From contig CAKZLR010000058.1 of NCBI GenBank assembly GCA_937127165.1, positions 1-23,170 of the forward strand: DNA of 23,170 nucleotides. Reading direction: 5' to 3'. This document shows, piece after piece, positions 1-8,704 of this stretch. The stretch's first letter is position 1. The number at the start of each line of letters is the position of its first letter. The position numbers were made by a program, and so were the translations under genes. The notes below the pieces were generated by a model. The model searched no databases, had not been told where the DNA came from, and was given only the letters and a program-made list of their open reading frames with translations. This DNA comes from an uncultured Candidatus Peregrinibacteria bacterium (GTDB lineage: Bacteria; Patescibacteriota; JACMRA01).

Positions 1-390
1 ATGGAAGGAGCTCTAAAAATTAAAGAATTAGCCTATATCCATGCAGAAGGTTTAAGTAGTGGCGAGATGAAACATGGTTTCATTGCTCTTGTTGATGAAA
101 ACTTCCCAACTATTGCCATTGCAACCCAAGATTCAGTATACGACAAACAAATTAGCAATATTCAAGAAATTCGAGCCAGACGAGGTCCAGTGGTAGCCAT
201 AGCCGGATATGGAGACGAAAAGCTTAAATCAATTTGTGATGATATTATTTTTGTGCCAAATGTTCTGGAAGAACTTGCCCCAATTATCAACATCATTCCC
301 TTACAATTATTTGCTTACTACACAAGTGTAATCAGGGGTTTAGATGTGGATAAACCTCGTAACTTAGCCAAAAGTGTAACAGTAGAATAA
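1..390 (+). CDS. glmS: Glucosamine-6-phosphate synthase, C-terminal end (partial)
   Basis: This is the last 129 residues of glutamine:fructose-6-phosphate aminotransferase (isomerising). The enzyme makes glucosamine-6-phosphate, the first committed precursor of UDP-GlcNAc and hence of peptidoglycan, in the cytoplasm. The visible part is the end of the second SIS (sugar isomerase) domain: EGALKIKE, then IHAEG and GEMKHG, which carry the family's sugar-binding and isomerase Glu and His, and the terminal AKSVTVE with the conserved Lys near the C terminus. The ATG at base 1 is an internal Met of the family (MEGALKxKE), so the gene continues upstream of the window. The N-terminal glutaminase domain and first SIS domain are not visible. 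No strong terminator follows directly; an AT-rich hairpin lies about 80 bp downstream. Confidence 0.93.
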   Translation: MEGALKIKELAYIHAEGLSSGEMKHGFIALVDENFPTIAIATQDSVYDKQISNIQEIRARRGPVVAIAGYGDEKLKSICDDIIFVPNVLEELAPIINIIPLQLFAYYTSVIRGLDVDKPRNLAKSVTVE

Positions 391-467
391 GATATTGAAT
401 GTTTTTTTAGTTTTAGAAATATAAGGTATTCTTTATTTTTATCTACCCGTTTCTAGATCAAAATTTG

Positions 468-484
468 ACTTTTTGTTAAAAAGT
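468..484. terminator. Weak AT-rich hairpin after glmS
   Basis: ACTTTTT, a 3-nt loop and AAAAAGT form a perfect 7-bp stem 77 nt beyond the glmS stop. It is almost GC-free and no long T run follows, so a terminator role is only possible. It overlaps a TTGACT element at 465-470 that could instead be a -35 box for the next gene. Confidence 0.25.
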
Positions 485-574
485 TTGTTGAAAAGCTTTA
501 AACAAGCATTCGTTGTTATTTATATATACTTAGTTTTACTTAATTTAATTATTGCAAAGTTGTAATTTGATTTT

Positions 575-2128
575 ATGCCAACTAAAATTACAAACACAGA
601 CAATTTTGAACAGATAAATCGTTCGGTCTTGGAAAATTTAAAAGAAGAAGATAATTCAAGTTTCGATAATAACAAAAGTAAAGACTTCTTCAACTCAGAT
701 CAACAACAATCTTTAAGTAATTTAAAAAAGAGGAAAAATATTTCTTTTGCTAAATTGGTATCAGGTATAATTATCTTTTTTTGTGTTGTAATAATGATTG
801 CTGGAGGGTCTTTTGTTTATAATGTAATGAGTATTGCCAGTGAGACTACTGGCGGTGGTCAAGGTAATATTTGGAGTATAATAGTAAATAACTTTAACCC
901 ACAAGCCTTTCAAAGAGTCGAGCTTAAGGGAGAAGCCGAGGGCAGAACCAATATTTTAGTCATTGGGTATGACTCAGTGGCTTTTTTAGCCGACAGTATC
1001 ATGATACTTTCATATTATCACAACGAGCAAAAAATCGCGACTCTTAGCATTCCTAGAGACTTCTATGTTACGGATGGAGGGGGAACCTACAGAATCAATG
1101 CTATTTACCCTTTTGCTGAGAAAAAGCAACCGGGCACGGGGGCTCAAGCTATGGCAGATTTTTTGTCCAGAGAATTAGATATTCCTATTCATTATTGGCT
1201 ATCTGTTAATTTTCAAGGCGTCAAACAAATAATTGATGCCATAGGTGGTATTGAAGTAAATGTTACTGTGCCTTTCACAGATTATGAGTTCCCTACGGAC
1301 AACTATTCAGGATACATTAGACCGGCTCCTACTTTCGAAAAAGGATTGCAACAAATGGATGGGAACAGAGCTTTGATTTATGCTAGAAGCAGACATGGTA
1401 CTAACGGCACTGGTTCAGATTTTGATCGGTCCAGGAGGCAAGCAGAAATAAGCTCAGCTATCCTACAAAAGCTACAACAACAACTTAGATCTGGAAAAAT
1501 TCTGAATATTAATTCTATTAATGCTTTAATTGCTTCGGCTAGAGGTAATGTTAAAACTTCTGCAGAAATTAACGAAATTTTATCTTTTTACGAAATTTTC
1601 AAGAAAAATTTCAACCATAACTCTAATATCTCAGACAATTTTTACTCAATAAATTTTCGCTCTGGCAACGGTTTTTTATGTAGTCCACCGCTTGATCTCT
1701 ATGGAGCTTCTGTAATTACCTATTGTGATGGTGCCTTGGGTGGAGGTAAATCTTTCTCGAAAGATAGAGAACAAGCAAGAAAAATAACTAAAAACCTCCT
1801 GGCAGAAGCTAGATATGTTAATTTAAAGAATTCTAATGCTATTATTTTGGCTAACCAAAGTCAAAAAACCGTTGAAGTTACAGAACAAATTAAAAAATTG
1901 CCTATAGGTATAGTTTGGCCACCGGACAACTTCTATAAATACATACAAAAAGCTAATGGTAATGAACAAATTAAAATATATATTGCAGACGATAAAATTC
2001 GCCAAGAATTTGAACTAGCCAGCAAGGGCAATCTAAATTTTGAGTTTGAACTTCATGGTCAAATTCCTCCAGATAAGTTTATTACAGCTAATAATTTAGG
2101 TGCAGACATAATTGTCTGGATTGAGTAA
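575..2128 (+). CDS. LytR-CpsA-Psr (LCP) family envelope protein
   Basis: A 517-residue protein of the LCP family. Its members transfer undecaprenyl-linked glycopolymers (teichoic-acid-like polymers, capsule or arabinogalactan) to peptidoglycan on the outer face of the membrane. It has a polar cytoplasmic N terminus (residues 1-60), one transmembrane segment (about 61-84) and the LCP domain (about 125-290). Family hallmarks are NILVIGYD, the Asp in FLADSIMI, the Arg in SIPRDFY, and DFDRSRRQ, which supply the Asp and Arg residues that bind Mg2+ and the pyrophosphate lipid. A C-terminal segment from about residue 420 (NAIILANQSQ onward) resembles LytR_C. The start follows a TAATTT hexamer by 6 nt and has no Shine-Dalgarno sequence. 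It lies downstream of glmS, consistent with an envelope role; the transferred polymer cannot be inferred. Confidence 0.87.
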   Translation: MPTKITNTDNFEQINRSVLENLKEEDNSSFDNNKSKDFFNSDQQQSLSNLKKRKNISFAKLVSGIIIFFCVVIMIAGGSFVYNVMSIASETTGGGQGNIWSIIVNNFNPQAFQRVELKGEAEGRTNILVIGYDSVAFLADSIMILSYYHNEQKIATLSIPRDFYVTDGGGTYRINAIYPFAEKKQPGTGAQAMADFLSRELDIPIHYWLSVNFQGVKQIIDAIGGIEVNVTVPFTDYEFPTDNYSGYIRPAPTFEKGLQQMDGNRALIYARSRHGTNGTGSDFDRSRRQAEISSAILQKLQQQLRSGKILNINSINALIASARGNVKTSAEINEILSFYEIFKKNFNHNSNISDNFYSINFRSGNGFLCSPPLDLYGASVITYCDGALGGGKSFSKDREQARKITKNLLAEARYVNLKNSNAIILANQSQKTVEVTEQIKKLPIGIVWPPDNFYKYIQKANGNEQIKIYIADDKIRQEFELASKGNLNFEFELHGQIPPDKFITANNLGADIIVWIE

Positions 2129-2388
2129 TTTTTTTAGTTTAGCTAGTAAGTTAAATTCTAGTTTGTATCTGAAGATAACTTGCTGAATTTCATTACTTTG
2201 TAGCTAAATAATTTTAAAATGTTCTGTAACAGAAAACATAATGTAAATAAAATCTTAAAGGACATAAAAAGTAATTTTGATTTATGCTTTAAAGAAATTT
2301 GGGTCTTATTTAATAATTCTAATCTAGAGCAACTTGACATTCTGCTTTTAGTTTAATTTAGCTTTTTTTATAAAAAGTCAATCGATTT

Positions 2389-4170
2389 ATGATTGTCGAT
2401 TTTGAGTCAATTGATACCAGTATGATTGGTAGCCAGATTCAAGTTGGCGGTTTTGTTCATTCCATACGAGATCATGGCGGTTTAATTTTTGTTGATTTGA
2501 GAAGTGGTAGTGAATTGTTGCAGTGTGTATTTAACCCTGAGCACAATCTAGAGATTTTTAAGATTGCCGAAAAACTTCACCATGAAGCAGTTATTAAAGT
2601 TACAGGTATAATTAGCCGAAGATCCGTAGAAACTATTAATACCAAAATCAAAACAGGCGAGATAGAGTTAATAGTCAATGATTTACAGGTTGTGAGTCCA
2701 AGTAAACCAATGCCTTTTGATATTCATGGCGATGATAATATTGCCAACGAAGAATTAAGATTAAAATACCGTTATTTAGATTTAAGACGTAAACATGTTA
2801 GAGATTTATTAATCAAAAAACATAAACTTTTTTTAGATATTCGCAACTGGTTTGACAATCAAGGTTTTGTTGAGATTCAGACTCCTATTCTAGCCAATTC
2901 TACTCCTGAAGGTGCGAGAGATTTTTTGATTCCAAGCCGTCTGCACCCTGGGAAATTTTATGCTCTACCCCAAGCTCCACAACAATTTAAACAACTTTTA
3001 ATGGTTGGTGGTTTTACCAAATATTTTCAAATTGCACCTTGTTTTAGAGACGAGGATCCAAGAGCAGATCGCCATCCTGGAGACTTTTACCAGATTGATG
3101 TGGAAATGGCTTGGGCAGATGAAGCCACTATTCATCAACTTTGTGAACAATTTATTGAAGAAGTTCTATCCAAACACTCGAACAAAAAACTAATGACAAC
3201 CGAATTAACCAAGCTCAGTTTTGCTGAAGCTATGGATAAATATGGTAGTGATAAACCAGATTTGAGATACGATCTAGCTTGGCAAGATGCTAAACCAGTG
3301 TTTGTTAATAGTGGTTTTAAGATTTTTGCAGATTTATGTGACAACCCTAAAGCTAGGGTACAAGCTTTATATTTAAAAGGCCGAGTTAATCAATTTACTC
3401 GTTCAGATTTGGATAAAATTCAAGATATCGGACGAGAATTTGGTTTACCCGGTATTGCCTATATCCAATATTTTACTGATGGAGCTAAAAGTCCACTTTT
3501 TAAGTTTCTTGGTGAAGAAAAATCTGCGGAGTTACAAAAATACTTTGAGGCTAAAACTGGCGATTTAATTTTATTCATAGCGAACAGCGATCAAAACATA
3601 GTCTGGAAAGCTCAAAACAAAATACGACAACATATTGCTCAAAAGCTAGGTTTGGTTGACAACAGTTTACTTAGATTTGTCTGGATTGATAGTTTTCCTA
3701 TGTTTGAAGTTGATGAAAAAACTGGTGAGATTGATTTTGTACACAATCCTTTCAGCTCGTGGCAAGGAGGTCTGCCGGTTTTAAGAGAGGCACTCCAAAA
3801 CGGAACAGTAACAGACTTGATTGCTAGACAATATGATATAGCCTGCAATGGTTACGAAGTATTAAGTGGTGGTGTTCGTAACACCGATTCTGTAGCTCAG
3901 AAAGAAGTCTTTCAAGTAGTAGGACTAAGTGAGGAGGAAGTGGAAACTAAATTTGGTCATATGCTCGAGGCTTACCGCTTTGGAGCTCCTACTCATGCCG
4001 GTTTTGCTTGGGGTTTGGATCGGTTGTTTATGGTTTTAACAGGTGAAGAAAACATTAGAGAAACCATTGCTTTTCCCAAAAACGGTTCAGGCATGGACTT
4101 AATGATGAACAGTCCTAGTGAAGTTTCACCAAAACAGCTTAAAGAGCTAGGAATTGAAGTAAAAAAGTAA
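2389..4170 (+). CDS. aspS: Aspartyl-tRNA synthetase (bacterial type)
   Basis: A 593-residue class II aminoacyl-tRNA synthetase that charges tRNA-Asp, with the full bacterial layout. The N-terminal OB-fold anticodon-binding domain spans about 1-105. The catalytic core starts with RYLDLRR; it holds the QAPQQFKQLLM loop, motif 2 at FRDEDPRADR and motif 3 at GFAWGLDR. The GAD insertion lies at about 290-400 and the C terminus is intact. The OB fold reads RDHGG. A His here is reported in non-discriminating AspRS enzymes that also charge tRNA-Asn, whereas E. coli has Leu; dual specificity is therefore possible but unproven. No clear Shine-Dalgarno precedes the ATG. A TTGACA lies at 2334-2339 but has no good -10 at normal spacing; a TATAAA is at 2369-2374. 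Confidence 0.96.
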   Translation: MIVDFESIDTSMIGSQIQVGGFVHSIRDHGGLIFVDLRSGSELLQCVFNPEHNLEIFKIAEKLHHEAVIKVTGIISRRSVETINTKIKTGEIELIVNDLQVVSPSKPMPFDIHGDDNIANEELRLKYRYLDLRRKHVRDLLIKKHKLFLDIRNWFDNQGFVEIQTPILANSTPEGARDFLIPSRLHPGKFYALPQAPQQFKQLLMVGGFTKYFQIAPCFRDEDPRADRHPGDFYQIDVEMAWADEATIHQLCEQFIEEVLSKHSNKKLMTTELTKLSFAEAMDKYGSDKPDLRYDLAWQDAKPVFVNSGFKIFADLCDNPKARVQALYLKGRVNQFTRSDLDKIQDIGREFGLPGIAYIQYFTDGAKSPLFKFLGEEKSAELQKYFEAKTGDLILFIANSDQNIVWKAQNKIRQHIAQKLGLVDNSLLRFVWIDSFPMFEVDEKTGEIDFVHNPFSSWQGGLPVLREALQNGTVTDLIARQYDIACNGYEVLSGGVRNTDSVAQKEVFQVVGLSEEEVETKFGHMLEAYRFGAPTHAGFAWGLDRLFMVLTGEENIRETIAFPKNGSGMDLMMNSPSEVSPKQLKELGIEVKK

Positions 4171-4230
4171 AATAAGGAAGTATTACGAACTTATTGGCTA
4201 AATATTTTGAATCTAAAACGGAAAAAATTA

Positions 4231-4248
4231 ACTTACCAAAAAGTAAGT
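4231..4248. terminator. Hairpin downstream of aspS
   Basis: ACTTAC and GTAAGT form a 6-bp stem with a 6-nt loop, 60 nt past the aspS stop. A second inverted repeat (AATAAG/CTTATT, 4171-4195, 13-nt loop) starts right after the stop codon. Neither has a T run, so function is uncertain. Confidence 0.3.
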
Positions 4249-4322
4249 CCAATTGTCGGAAAATTAGTAATCGTTCCTTTTTATAAAAATCGAAAGCCCA
4301 AAAATGCATTCACTCTATGATT

Positions 4323-4356
4323 AAAGATCTTTAAGTCTTAGGTTAAGATGATCTTT
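4323..4356. terminator. Hairpin between convergent aspS and uvrA
   Basis: Outer arms AAAGATC and GATCTTT (7 bp) enclose an inner 5-bp stem TCTTA/TAAGA with a 3-nt loop. It begins 12 nt beyond the uvrA stop on the minus strand and lies between two convergent genes, so a bidirectional terminator or 3' stabilising hairpin is plausible. T runs are only 3-4 nt long. Confidence 0.42.
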
Positions 4357-4367
4357 TAGATAATAGA

Positions 4368-7265
4368 TCAATTCTTGTTTAATAGTGATTGCAAATACCT
4401 ACCCGTATAACTAAAAGGGTTTTTAGCTACTTCTTCTGGAGTGCCGGTAGCCACTATTTGACCTCCTTTGTCTCCACCTTCTGGACCTAAGTCGATTATC
4501 CAATCAGCAGTTTTGATTACATCAAGATTGTGTTCTATAACTAAAACTGTGTTACCCTTATCAACCAATTTCTGTAAAACATTCAAAAGTAATTTAACAT
4601 CCAAAGCATGCAAACCCGTAGTTGGTTCGTCCAAAATATACAAAGTGTTACCAGTGCCAACTTTAGATAGCTCCGTAGCTAATTTTACTCTCTGAGCTTC
4701 GCCTCCTGAAAGAGTAGTAGCTGGCTGACCTAAGCGGATATAACCCAAGCCTACATCTTCCAGAGTTTGTAATTTACGGGTGATCACTTTGTGGTTTTTG
4801 AAAAAAACTAAAGCTTCTGACACAGACATATCCAACACATCGGCGATGCTTTTATCTCGATATTTAATTTCCAGAGTTTCCCTGTTATATCTGGTGCCCT
4901 TACAATCTTCGCAAACTACATAAACATCCGGTAAAAAGTTCATTTCTACCTTGATCATTCCATTACCTTCACAAGTTTCACACCTACCTCCAGGTACATT
5001 AAAGCTAAATCTTCCTTGATTATAGCCCCTAGCTTTGGATTCTGGTAATTCAGCAAACAACTCTCTAATTGAAGCAAACAAACCAGTATAAGTAGCGGGA
5101 TTACTTCGGGGAGTTTTACCAATCGGGGCTTGATCAATAATGACTGCTTTATCTATGTTGTTCAGACCAACAATATCCTCAAATTTACCAGTAGGAATAC
5201 GAGAATCATAAAAATAATTCATTAGATGATTGGCAAAAATGTCATTAATTAGCGTAGACTTGCCACTACCTGAAACTCCGGTAACACAAACAAATTTTTT
5301 GAGAGGTATGTCCACATTAATGCTTTTAAGATTATTCTCTTTAGCGTTAAGAATAGAAATATATTTAGTATATTCTGGATTTTTTTTGTAAATTTCGGCA
5401 TCTTTTGTAGGTGGATCAACTTTTCTTCTATTTTGGGGAACTGGAATAATTTCTTTACCTGATAAAAATAATCCTGTGGGTGAATTTGGATTTTGAATTA
5501 TTTCTTCAGGTGTGCCAAAAGCCACAATCTCGCCTCCAAATTTACCAGCTTTGGGTCCTACATCCACCACAAAGTCTGCCGCTCTAATAGTTTCTTCGTC
5601 ATGTTCAACCACCAAAACAGTATTACCTAAATCTCGAAGACTTTTGAGGGTATTCAAAAGACGAGCATTATCCACTTGATGCAAGCCAATAGATGGTTCA
5701 TCTAAAACGTACAACACCCCAGTTAGTCCAGATCCAATTTGGGTAGCTAGTCTAATTCTTTGAGCCTCTCCGCCAGATAAAGTGTCTGCCGCCCTAGACA
5801 AACTAAGATAACTAAGACCAACATCAACTAAAAACTTCAGTCGGGTGATAATCTCTTTGAGAATCATTTTGGCAATCTGTTGTTGTTTTGAATCTAAAGG
5901 TGTGGTTTTTGGGTCTTGTAACTCCTCAAAGAATTCCAAAGCGCTTGTAATCGACATTTCACAAACCTGAGCAATGTTGTAATCATTAATCCTTACATTA
6001 AGGCTTTCTTGTTTTAGCCGAGTACCTTTACAAGTTGGGCAAATTCTTTTGTTCATATAGCTTTCAATATCTCTTCGACTAGACTCACTAATTGTTTCTT
6101 TGTAGCGACGGTTTAAAGTGTTTATAATACCTTCAAAATTACCATCTCCATAAAGCAGGATATTTTTGACATTGTCGGGAAGTTTAGACCAAGGTTCATG
6201 CAGTGAAAATTTGTACTTTTTGGCTAGATTTTCAAAAATTCTAGTTAACCAACCCCCACTAATACTCATTCTACTAACTGGCCTGATACAGCCTTCCATT
6301 ATTGATAAACTTTGATTGGGTACCACCAATTCAGGATCAATTTCTGTAATATATCCAAGACCAGAACAATGAGGACAAGCACCGTGAGGAGAATTAAAAC
6401 TAAACATTCTAGGCTCGAGTTTGGTATTACTGGATTGATCTGTAGTAAATTTTTGAATTTTAGGCTCTCGATTTTTGTCAAAACTAAGTACCCATACTCT
6501 GTTTTTACCAAATTTTAAGGCCGTTTCTATAGAGTCAGTAAGTCTGATTTTATTGGATTTTATAGCTTCTAATCGATCTACTACAATTTCTATAGAATGT
6601 TTTTGTTGTTTATTCAATTCCATTTTTTCTATCTCTTCAATAAGAACAATTTCACCGTCTATTCTAAGTCTTTTAAAGCCGTTTTTCTTGGCCTCCAAAA
6701 TGTGTTGTTTGTGCCAGCCCTTCTGATCCTCGACTACTGGCGCCAGTAAAATTATCGGTTTTTTCTGTTCCACTAAAATATCTACAATTTTACTGACCGA
6801 CTCTATAAACATTTCTTCATCTAGATCACTAACTTTTTTTGTACCAACTCTAGCCCATAAAAGTCGCATATAGTCATAAATTTCTGTAATTGTACCTACC
6901 GTAGATCGAGGATTTTGAGTTGTAGATTTTTGATCTATAGAAATTGCCGGAGATAAACCGTCAATACTATTGACATCCGGTTTTTCTTTAAGGCCTAAAA
7001 ATTGACGAGCATAACTACTAAGACTTTCAACATATCTTCTTTGGCCTTCAGCATAAATAGTATCAAAAACTAAGCTAGATTTGCCAGAACCAGACAGCCC
7101 AGAAAAGACTACTAATTTATTTTTCGGAATAACTAAGGACACATTTTTAAGGTTGTGTTCTCTAGCCCCTTTGACTGTGATATAGTGGTGAGGGTTGGGT
7201 ATTTCTTCACTTTTCTCCAAAAATTCAGGGGTATTATATTGCTGTATATCTTGTAAATTAGGCAT
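4368..7265 (-). CDS. uvrA: UvrABC excinuclease subunit A
   Basis: A 965-residue UvrA, the dimeric damage-sensing ATPase of nucleotide excision repair that loads UvrB onto lesions. It is complete. The N-terminal ABC half has Walker A GLSGSGKSS, Zn-binding CPHC and CPTC clusters, and signature LSGGEAQRIRLA. The C-terminal half has Walker A GVSGSGKST, a CETC/CEDC zinc module and signature LSGGEAQRVKLA. Both halves have D-loop-type sequences (LDEPSIGLH, LDEPTTGLH). The reading frame could open at TTG 7310, but that TTG belongs to a TTGACA hexamer. The ATG at 7265 gives a family-like N terminus (MPNLQD) and has an AGGA Shine-Dalgarno core 4 nt upstream. The gene stands alone; uvrB and uvrC are not in the window. 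It ends with TGA. Confidence 0.97.
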   Translation of the reverse strand: MPNLQDIQQYNTPEFLEKSEEIPNPHHYITVKGAREHNLKNVSLVIPKNKLVVFSGLSGSGKSSLVFDTIYAEGQRRYVESLSSYARQFLGLKEKPDVNSIDGLSPAISIDQKSTTQNPRSTVGTITEIYDYMRLLWARVGTKKVSDLDEEMFIESVSKIVDILVEQKKPIILLAPVVEDQKGWHKQHILEAKKNGFKRLRIDGEIVLIEEIEKMELNKQQKHSIEIVVDRLEAIKSNKIRLTDSIETALKFGKNRVWVLSFDKNREPKIQKFTTDQSSNTKLEPRMFSFNSPHGACPHCSGLGYITEIDPELVVPNQSLSIMEGCIRPVSRMSISGGWLTRIFENLAKKYKFSLHEPWSKLPDNVKNILLYGDGNFEGIINTLNRRYKETISESSRRDIESYMNKRICPTCKGTRLKQESLNVRINDYNIAQVCEMSITSALEFFEELQDPKTTPLDSKQQQIAKMILKEIITRLKFLVDVGLSYLSLSRAADTLSGGEAQRIRLATQIGSGLTGVLYVLDEPSIGLHQVDNARLLNTLKSLRDLGNTVLVVEHDEETIRAADFVVDVGPKAGKFGGEIVAFGTPEEIIQNPNSPTGLFLSGKEIIPVPQNRRKVDPPTKDAEIYKKNPEYTKYISILNAKENNLKSINVDIPLKKFVCVTGVSGSGKSTLINDIFANHLMNYFYDSRIPTGKFEDIVGLNNIDKAVIIDQAPIGKTPRSNPATYTGLFASIRELFAELPESKARGYNQGRFSFNVPGGRCETCEGNGMIKVEMNFLPDVYVVCEDCKGTRYNRETLEIKYRDKSIADVLDMSVSEALVFFKNHKVITRKLQTLEDVGLGYIRLGQPATTLSGGEAQRVKLATELSKVGTGNTLYILDEPTTGLHALDVKLLLNVLQKLVDKGNTVLVIEHNLDVIKTADWIIDLGPEGGDKGGQIVATGTPEEVAKNPFSYTGRYLQSLLNKN

Positions 7266-7676
7266 AGTTTCCTGTTTAAGGAAGCGAGCAAAAATGCGGG
7301 GTTTTGTCAAATTTCTACACTACTCCGATAGCCTGTAACTAAAAACTCTGTTTTATGAAAAATTAGTATCAAGACAATTTGACTTGAAAAATTTGTCATG
7401 TAAAGCTCTTGCGAAGAACTTAGCCTTATTTTTGGTTTACACTTAAGTCCTAAAATAAATTAACACCTATTAATGGAGAAGGAGATAATAATTGATTCTT
7501 TTTTTAATTCTATACCTCTGATAATAAACTTTGTCCCAAAAAATCCCAAAAAATAAATTATCTTAAATTTTTAATTTTTAAAAATATGAATATAATTTTT
7601 ACCGCGTCTTGCGTTTATATTATGTATATTAAATTTTAAATTATTATTTTAACATTAAACTACTATAAATCAATGT
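7266..7676. other. AT-rich intergenic region, no gene seen
   Basis: The 411 bp lie between the uvrA start and the end of the membrane-protein gene. They contain a TTGACA (minus strand, 7310-7305) without a -10 at normal spacing and an isolated AAGGAG at 7476-7481. The only open frame there is about 27 codons (ATG near 7473) with no recognisable product. No RNA gene was recognised. Confidence 0.5.
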
Positions 7677-8282
7677 TTATGATTTTAAAAGTTTAAAAAA
7701 AGATCTAGAAAACAAGAAAAACAAACAAGCCTCAATACCGAGAGCTGTGAGGCCCATGGAATTCCATAATCTTGGATCATTATCTAGAAGTCTAAAAATA
7801 GTCAAAATAAACATAACTAAGTAAACAAGCACACCAACTAAAGTAAAGTTTGTAAATTTAAAATGCTTTTGAAACAGATTTTGTAAATAAAAAATACCTG
7901 AGGCTATTAGCAAATTCTGAATTGGGTAAAGTATGTATGAACTTTGGGTCAGAGAAAAAGCAGCTTTACTAGCAAAAAAGAATTGTATACTAAACAAGCT
8001 TAAGTTAAAAGCCATCATAAACCAGTTTTTTTGTGAAAAGTTAAAAAGTAAAGTAATATAGTTAAAAATAAAAATCTTTAGAAATACTGCCACACTAGCA
8101 ACTATAAAAAGATAAGAGTGTAGTTCGTAAGGATTGGCTAAAGTTCTTTGATTAATAACATAACTAGTAGTAAAAACACTAAAGCAAATATAAATTAGAA
8201 AAAAAGGAATAAATACATTTTCTAAAGTCCAATTTTTTATCATTCTAACAATGTTTGTATTATAGTGTTTCTTTTTGGACAT
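7677..8282 (-). CDS. Unrecognised multi-spanning membrane protein
   Basis: A protein of about 201 residues that I do not recognise. A basic N terminus (MSKKKHYN) is followed by about five or six hydrophobic segments (FIPFFLIYICFSVF, SYLFIVASVAVFLKIFIF, a segment around FNLSLFSIQFFF, ILYPIQNLLIASGIFYL, LVGVLVYLVMFILTIF, LTALGIEACLFFLF) and a short basic tail (KLLKS). The composition is rich in Phe, Leu and Ile. An upstream in-frame ATG at 8300 would add six residues. I prefer 8282 because a candidate minus-strand promoter (TTGACA 8333-8328, TAAGTT 8309-8304) would start transcription near 8297, inside that extension. The start region overlaps the divergent tRNA-Cys promoter. No catalytic motif is visible. 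Confidence 0.7.
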   Translation of the reverse strand: MSKKKHYNTNIVRMIKNWTLENVFIPFFLIYICFSVFTTSYVINQRTLANPYELHSYLFIVASVAVFLKIFIFNYITLLFNFSQKNWFMMAFNLSLFSIQFFFASKAAFSLTQSSYILYPIQNLLIASGIFYLQNLFQKHFKFTNFTLVGVLVYLVMFILTIFRLLDNDPRLWNSMGLTALGIEACLFFLFSRSFFKLLKS

Positions 8283-8288
8283 AGAAAC

Positions 8289-8318
8289 TTGACTAAACAT
8301 CTAAACTTAGTCTAAACT
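8289..8318 (+). promoter_or_regulatory. Candidate tRNA-Cys promoter
   Basis: TTGACT (8289-8294), an 18-bp spacer and TAAACT (8313-8318). The predicted start near 8325 leaves an 11-nt leader before the mature tRNA. The element overlaps the 5' end of the divergent membrane-protein gene. Confidence 0.5.
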
Positions 8319-8322
8319 TGAC

Positions 8323-8337
8323 CCGCTTGTCAAGCGG
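8323..8337 (+). repeat. Inverted repeat at the tRNA-Cys 5' boundary
   Basis: CCGCTT and AAGCGG form a 6-bp stem with a 3-nt loop, and the right arm includes the first two bases of the tRNA. A second, overlapping dyad (CTTGAC/GTCAAG, 8318-8335) shares the segment. Only the inner GCTT/AAGC part would be in the predicted transcript, just before the RNase P cleavage site. Confidence 0.55.
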
Positions 8338-8409
8338 CGACGTGGCCGAGTGGTCAGGCAGAGGTCTGCAAAACCTTGTACGTGGGTTCGATTCCCGCCG
8401 TTGCCTCCA
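8336..8409 (+). tRNA. tRNA-Cys (anticodon GCA), CCA encoded
   Basis: A complete cloverleaf can be folded by eye. The acceptor stem is GGCGACG/CGTTGCC (one G-T pair) and the D stem is GCC/GGC. The anticodon stem GAGGT/ACCTT carries the loop CTGCAAA, giving anticodon GCA for cysteine codons. The variable loop is 4 nt, and the T arm is GTGGG/CCCGC around TTCGATT. The discriminator base is U73 (8406), the identity element expected for tRNA-Cys. The 3' CCA (8407-8409) is encoded in the DNA. No other tRNA was found nearby. Confidence 0.97.
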
Positions 8410-8704
8410 GAGATTCTTAAAAAACAAAATTGATTCAACTGAACTTAATAAAATTAAAATTTTTATTTTTTACAATTTTAGGTTTATCTATAGATAAGTT
8501 CTTTTTAGAAATACCTGAAACATTAAGCAAAGTTAAAAAGTAAAAATAAAACAACATATCCTTGTTGGGATTTTATAAATCAATCTGAACTTTCCATTAC
8601 GATTGACTATTAAGAGCCTTAGAGGCAGTTTGTGGTTCTATATTTTTCTGAATGTTGGTTTGGTGTAATATAAATCGAAGAGTGTAACAATTTATTTCAC
8701 AAAC
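8410..8704. other. Intergenic region between tRNA-Cys and the MetF-like gene
   Basis: This stretch is AT-rich with no open frame of note. It holds a 14-bp perfect palindrome TTATCTATAGATAA at 8484-8497 and a TTGACT (near 8605) without a convincing -10. A TAATATAAA segment at 8666-8674 could serve as the -10 of the following gene. No RNA structure was recognised. Confidence 0.45.

Noticed and set aside
2158..2340. 60-codon minus-strand frame between the LCP gene and aspS
   Set aside because: Lys/Leu-rich low-complexity translation without family resemblance or Shine-Dalgarno, opposite to both neighbours; best explained by AT-rich noncoding sequence.
6475..6726. Plus-strand frame of 83 codons inside uvrA
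   Set aside because: Lies fully within a conserved gene on the other strand; an antisense shadow. Similar frames inside aspS, pyrG and the Mur ligase were dropped for the same reason.
7263..7310. Upstream TTG start for uvrA adding 15 residues
   Set aside because: The TTG is part of a TTGACA hexamer, the added residues are not family-like, and the ATG at 7265 has an AGGA core upstream.
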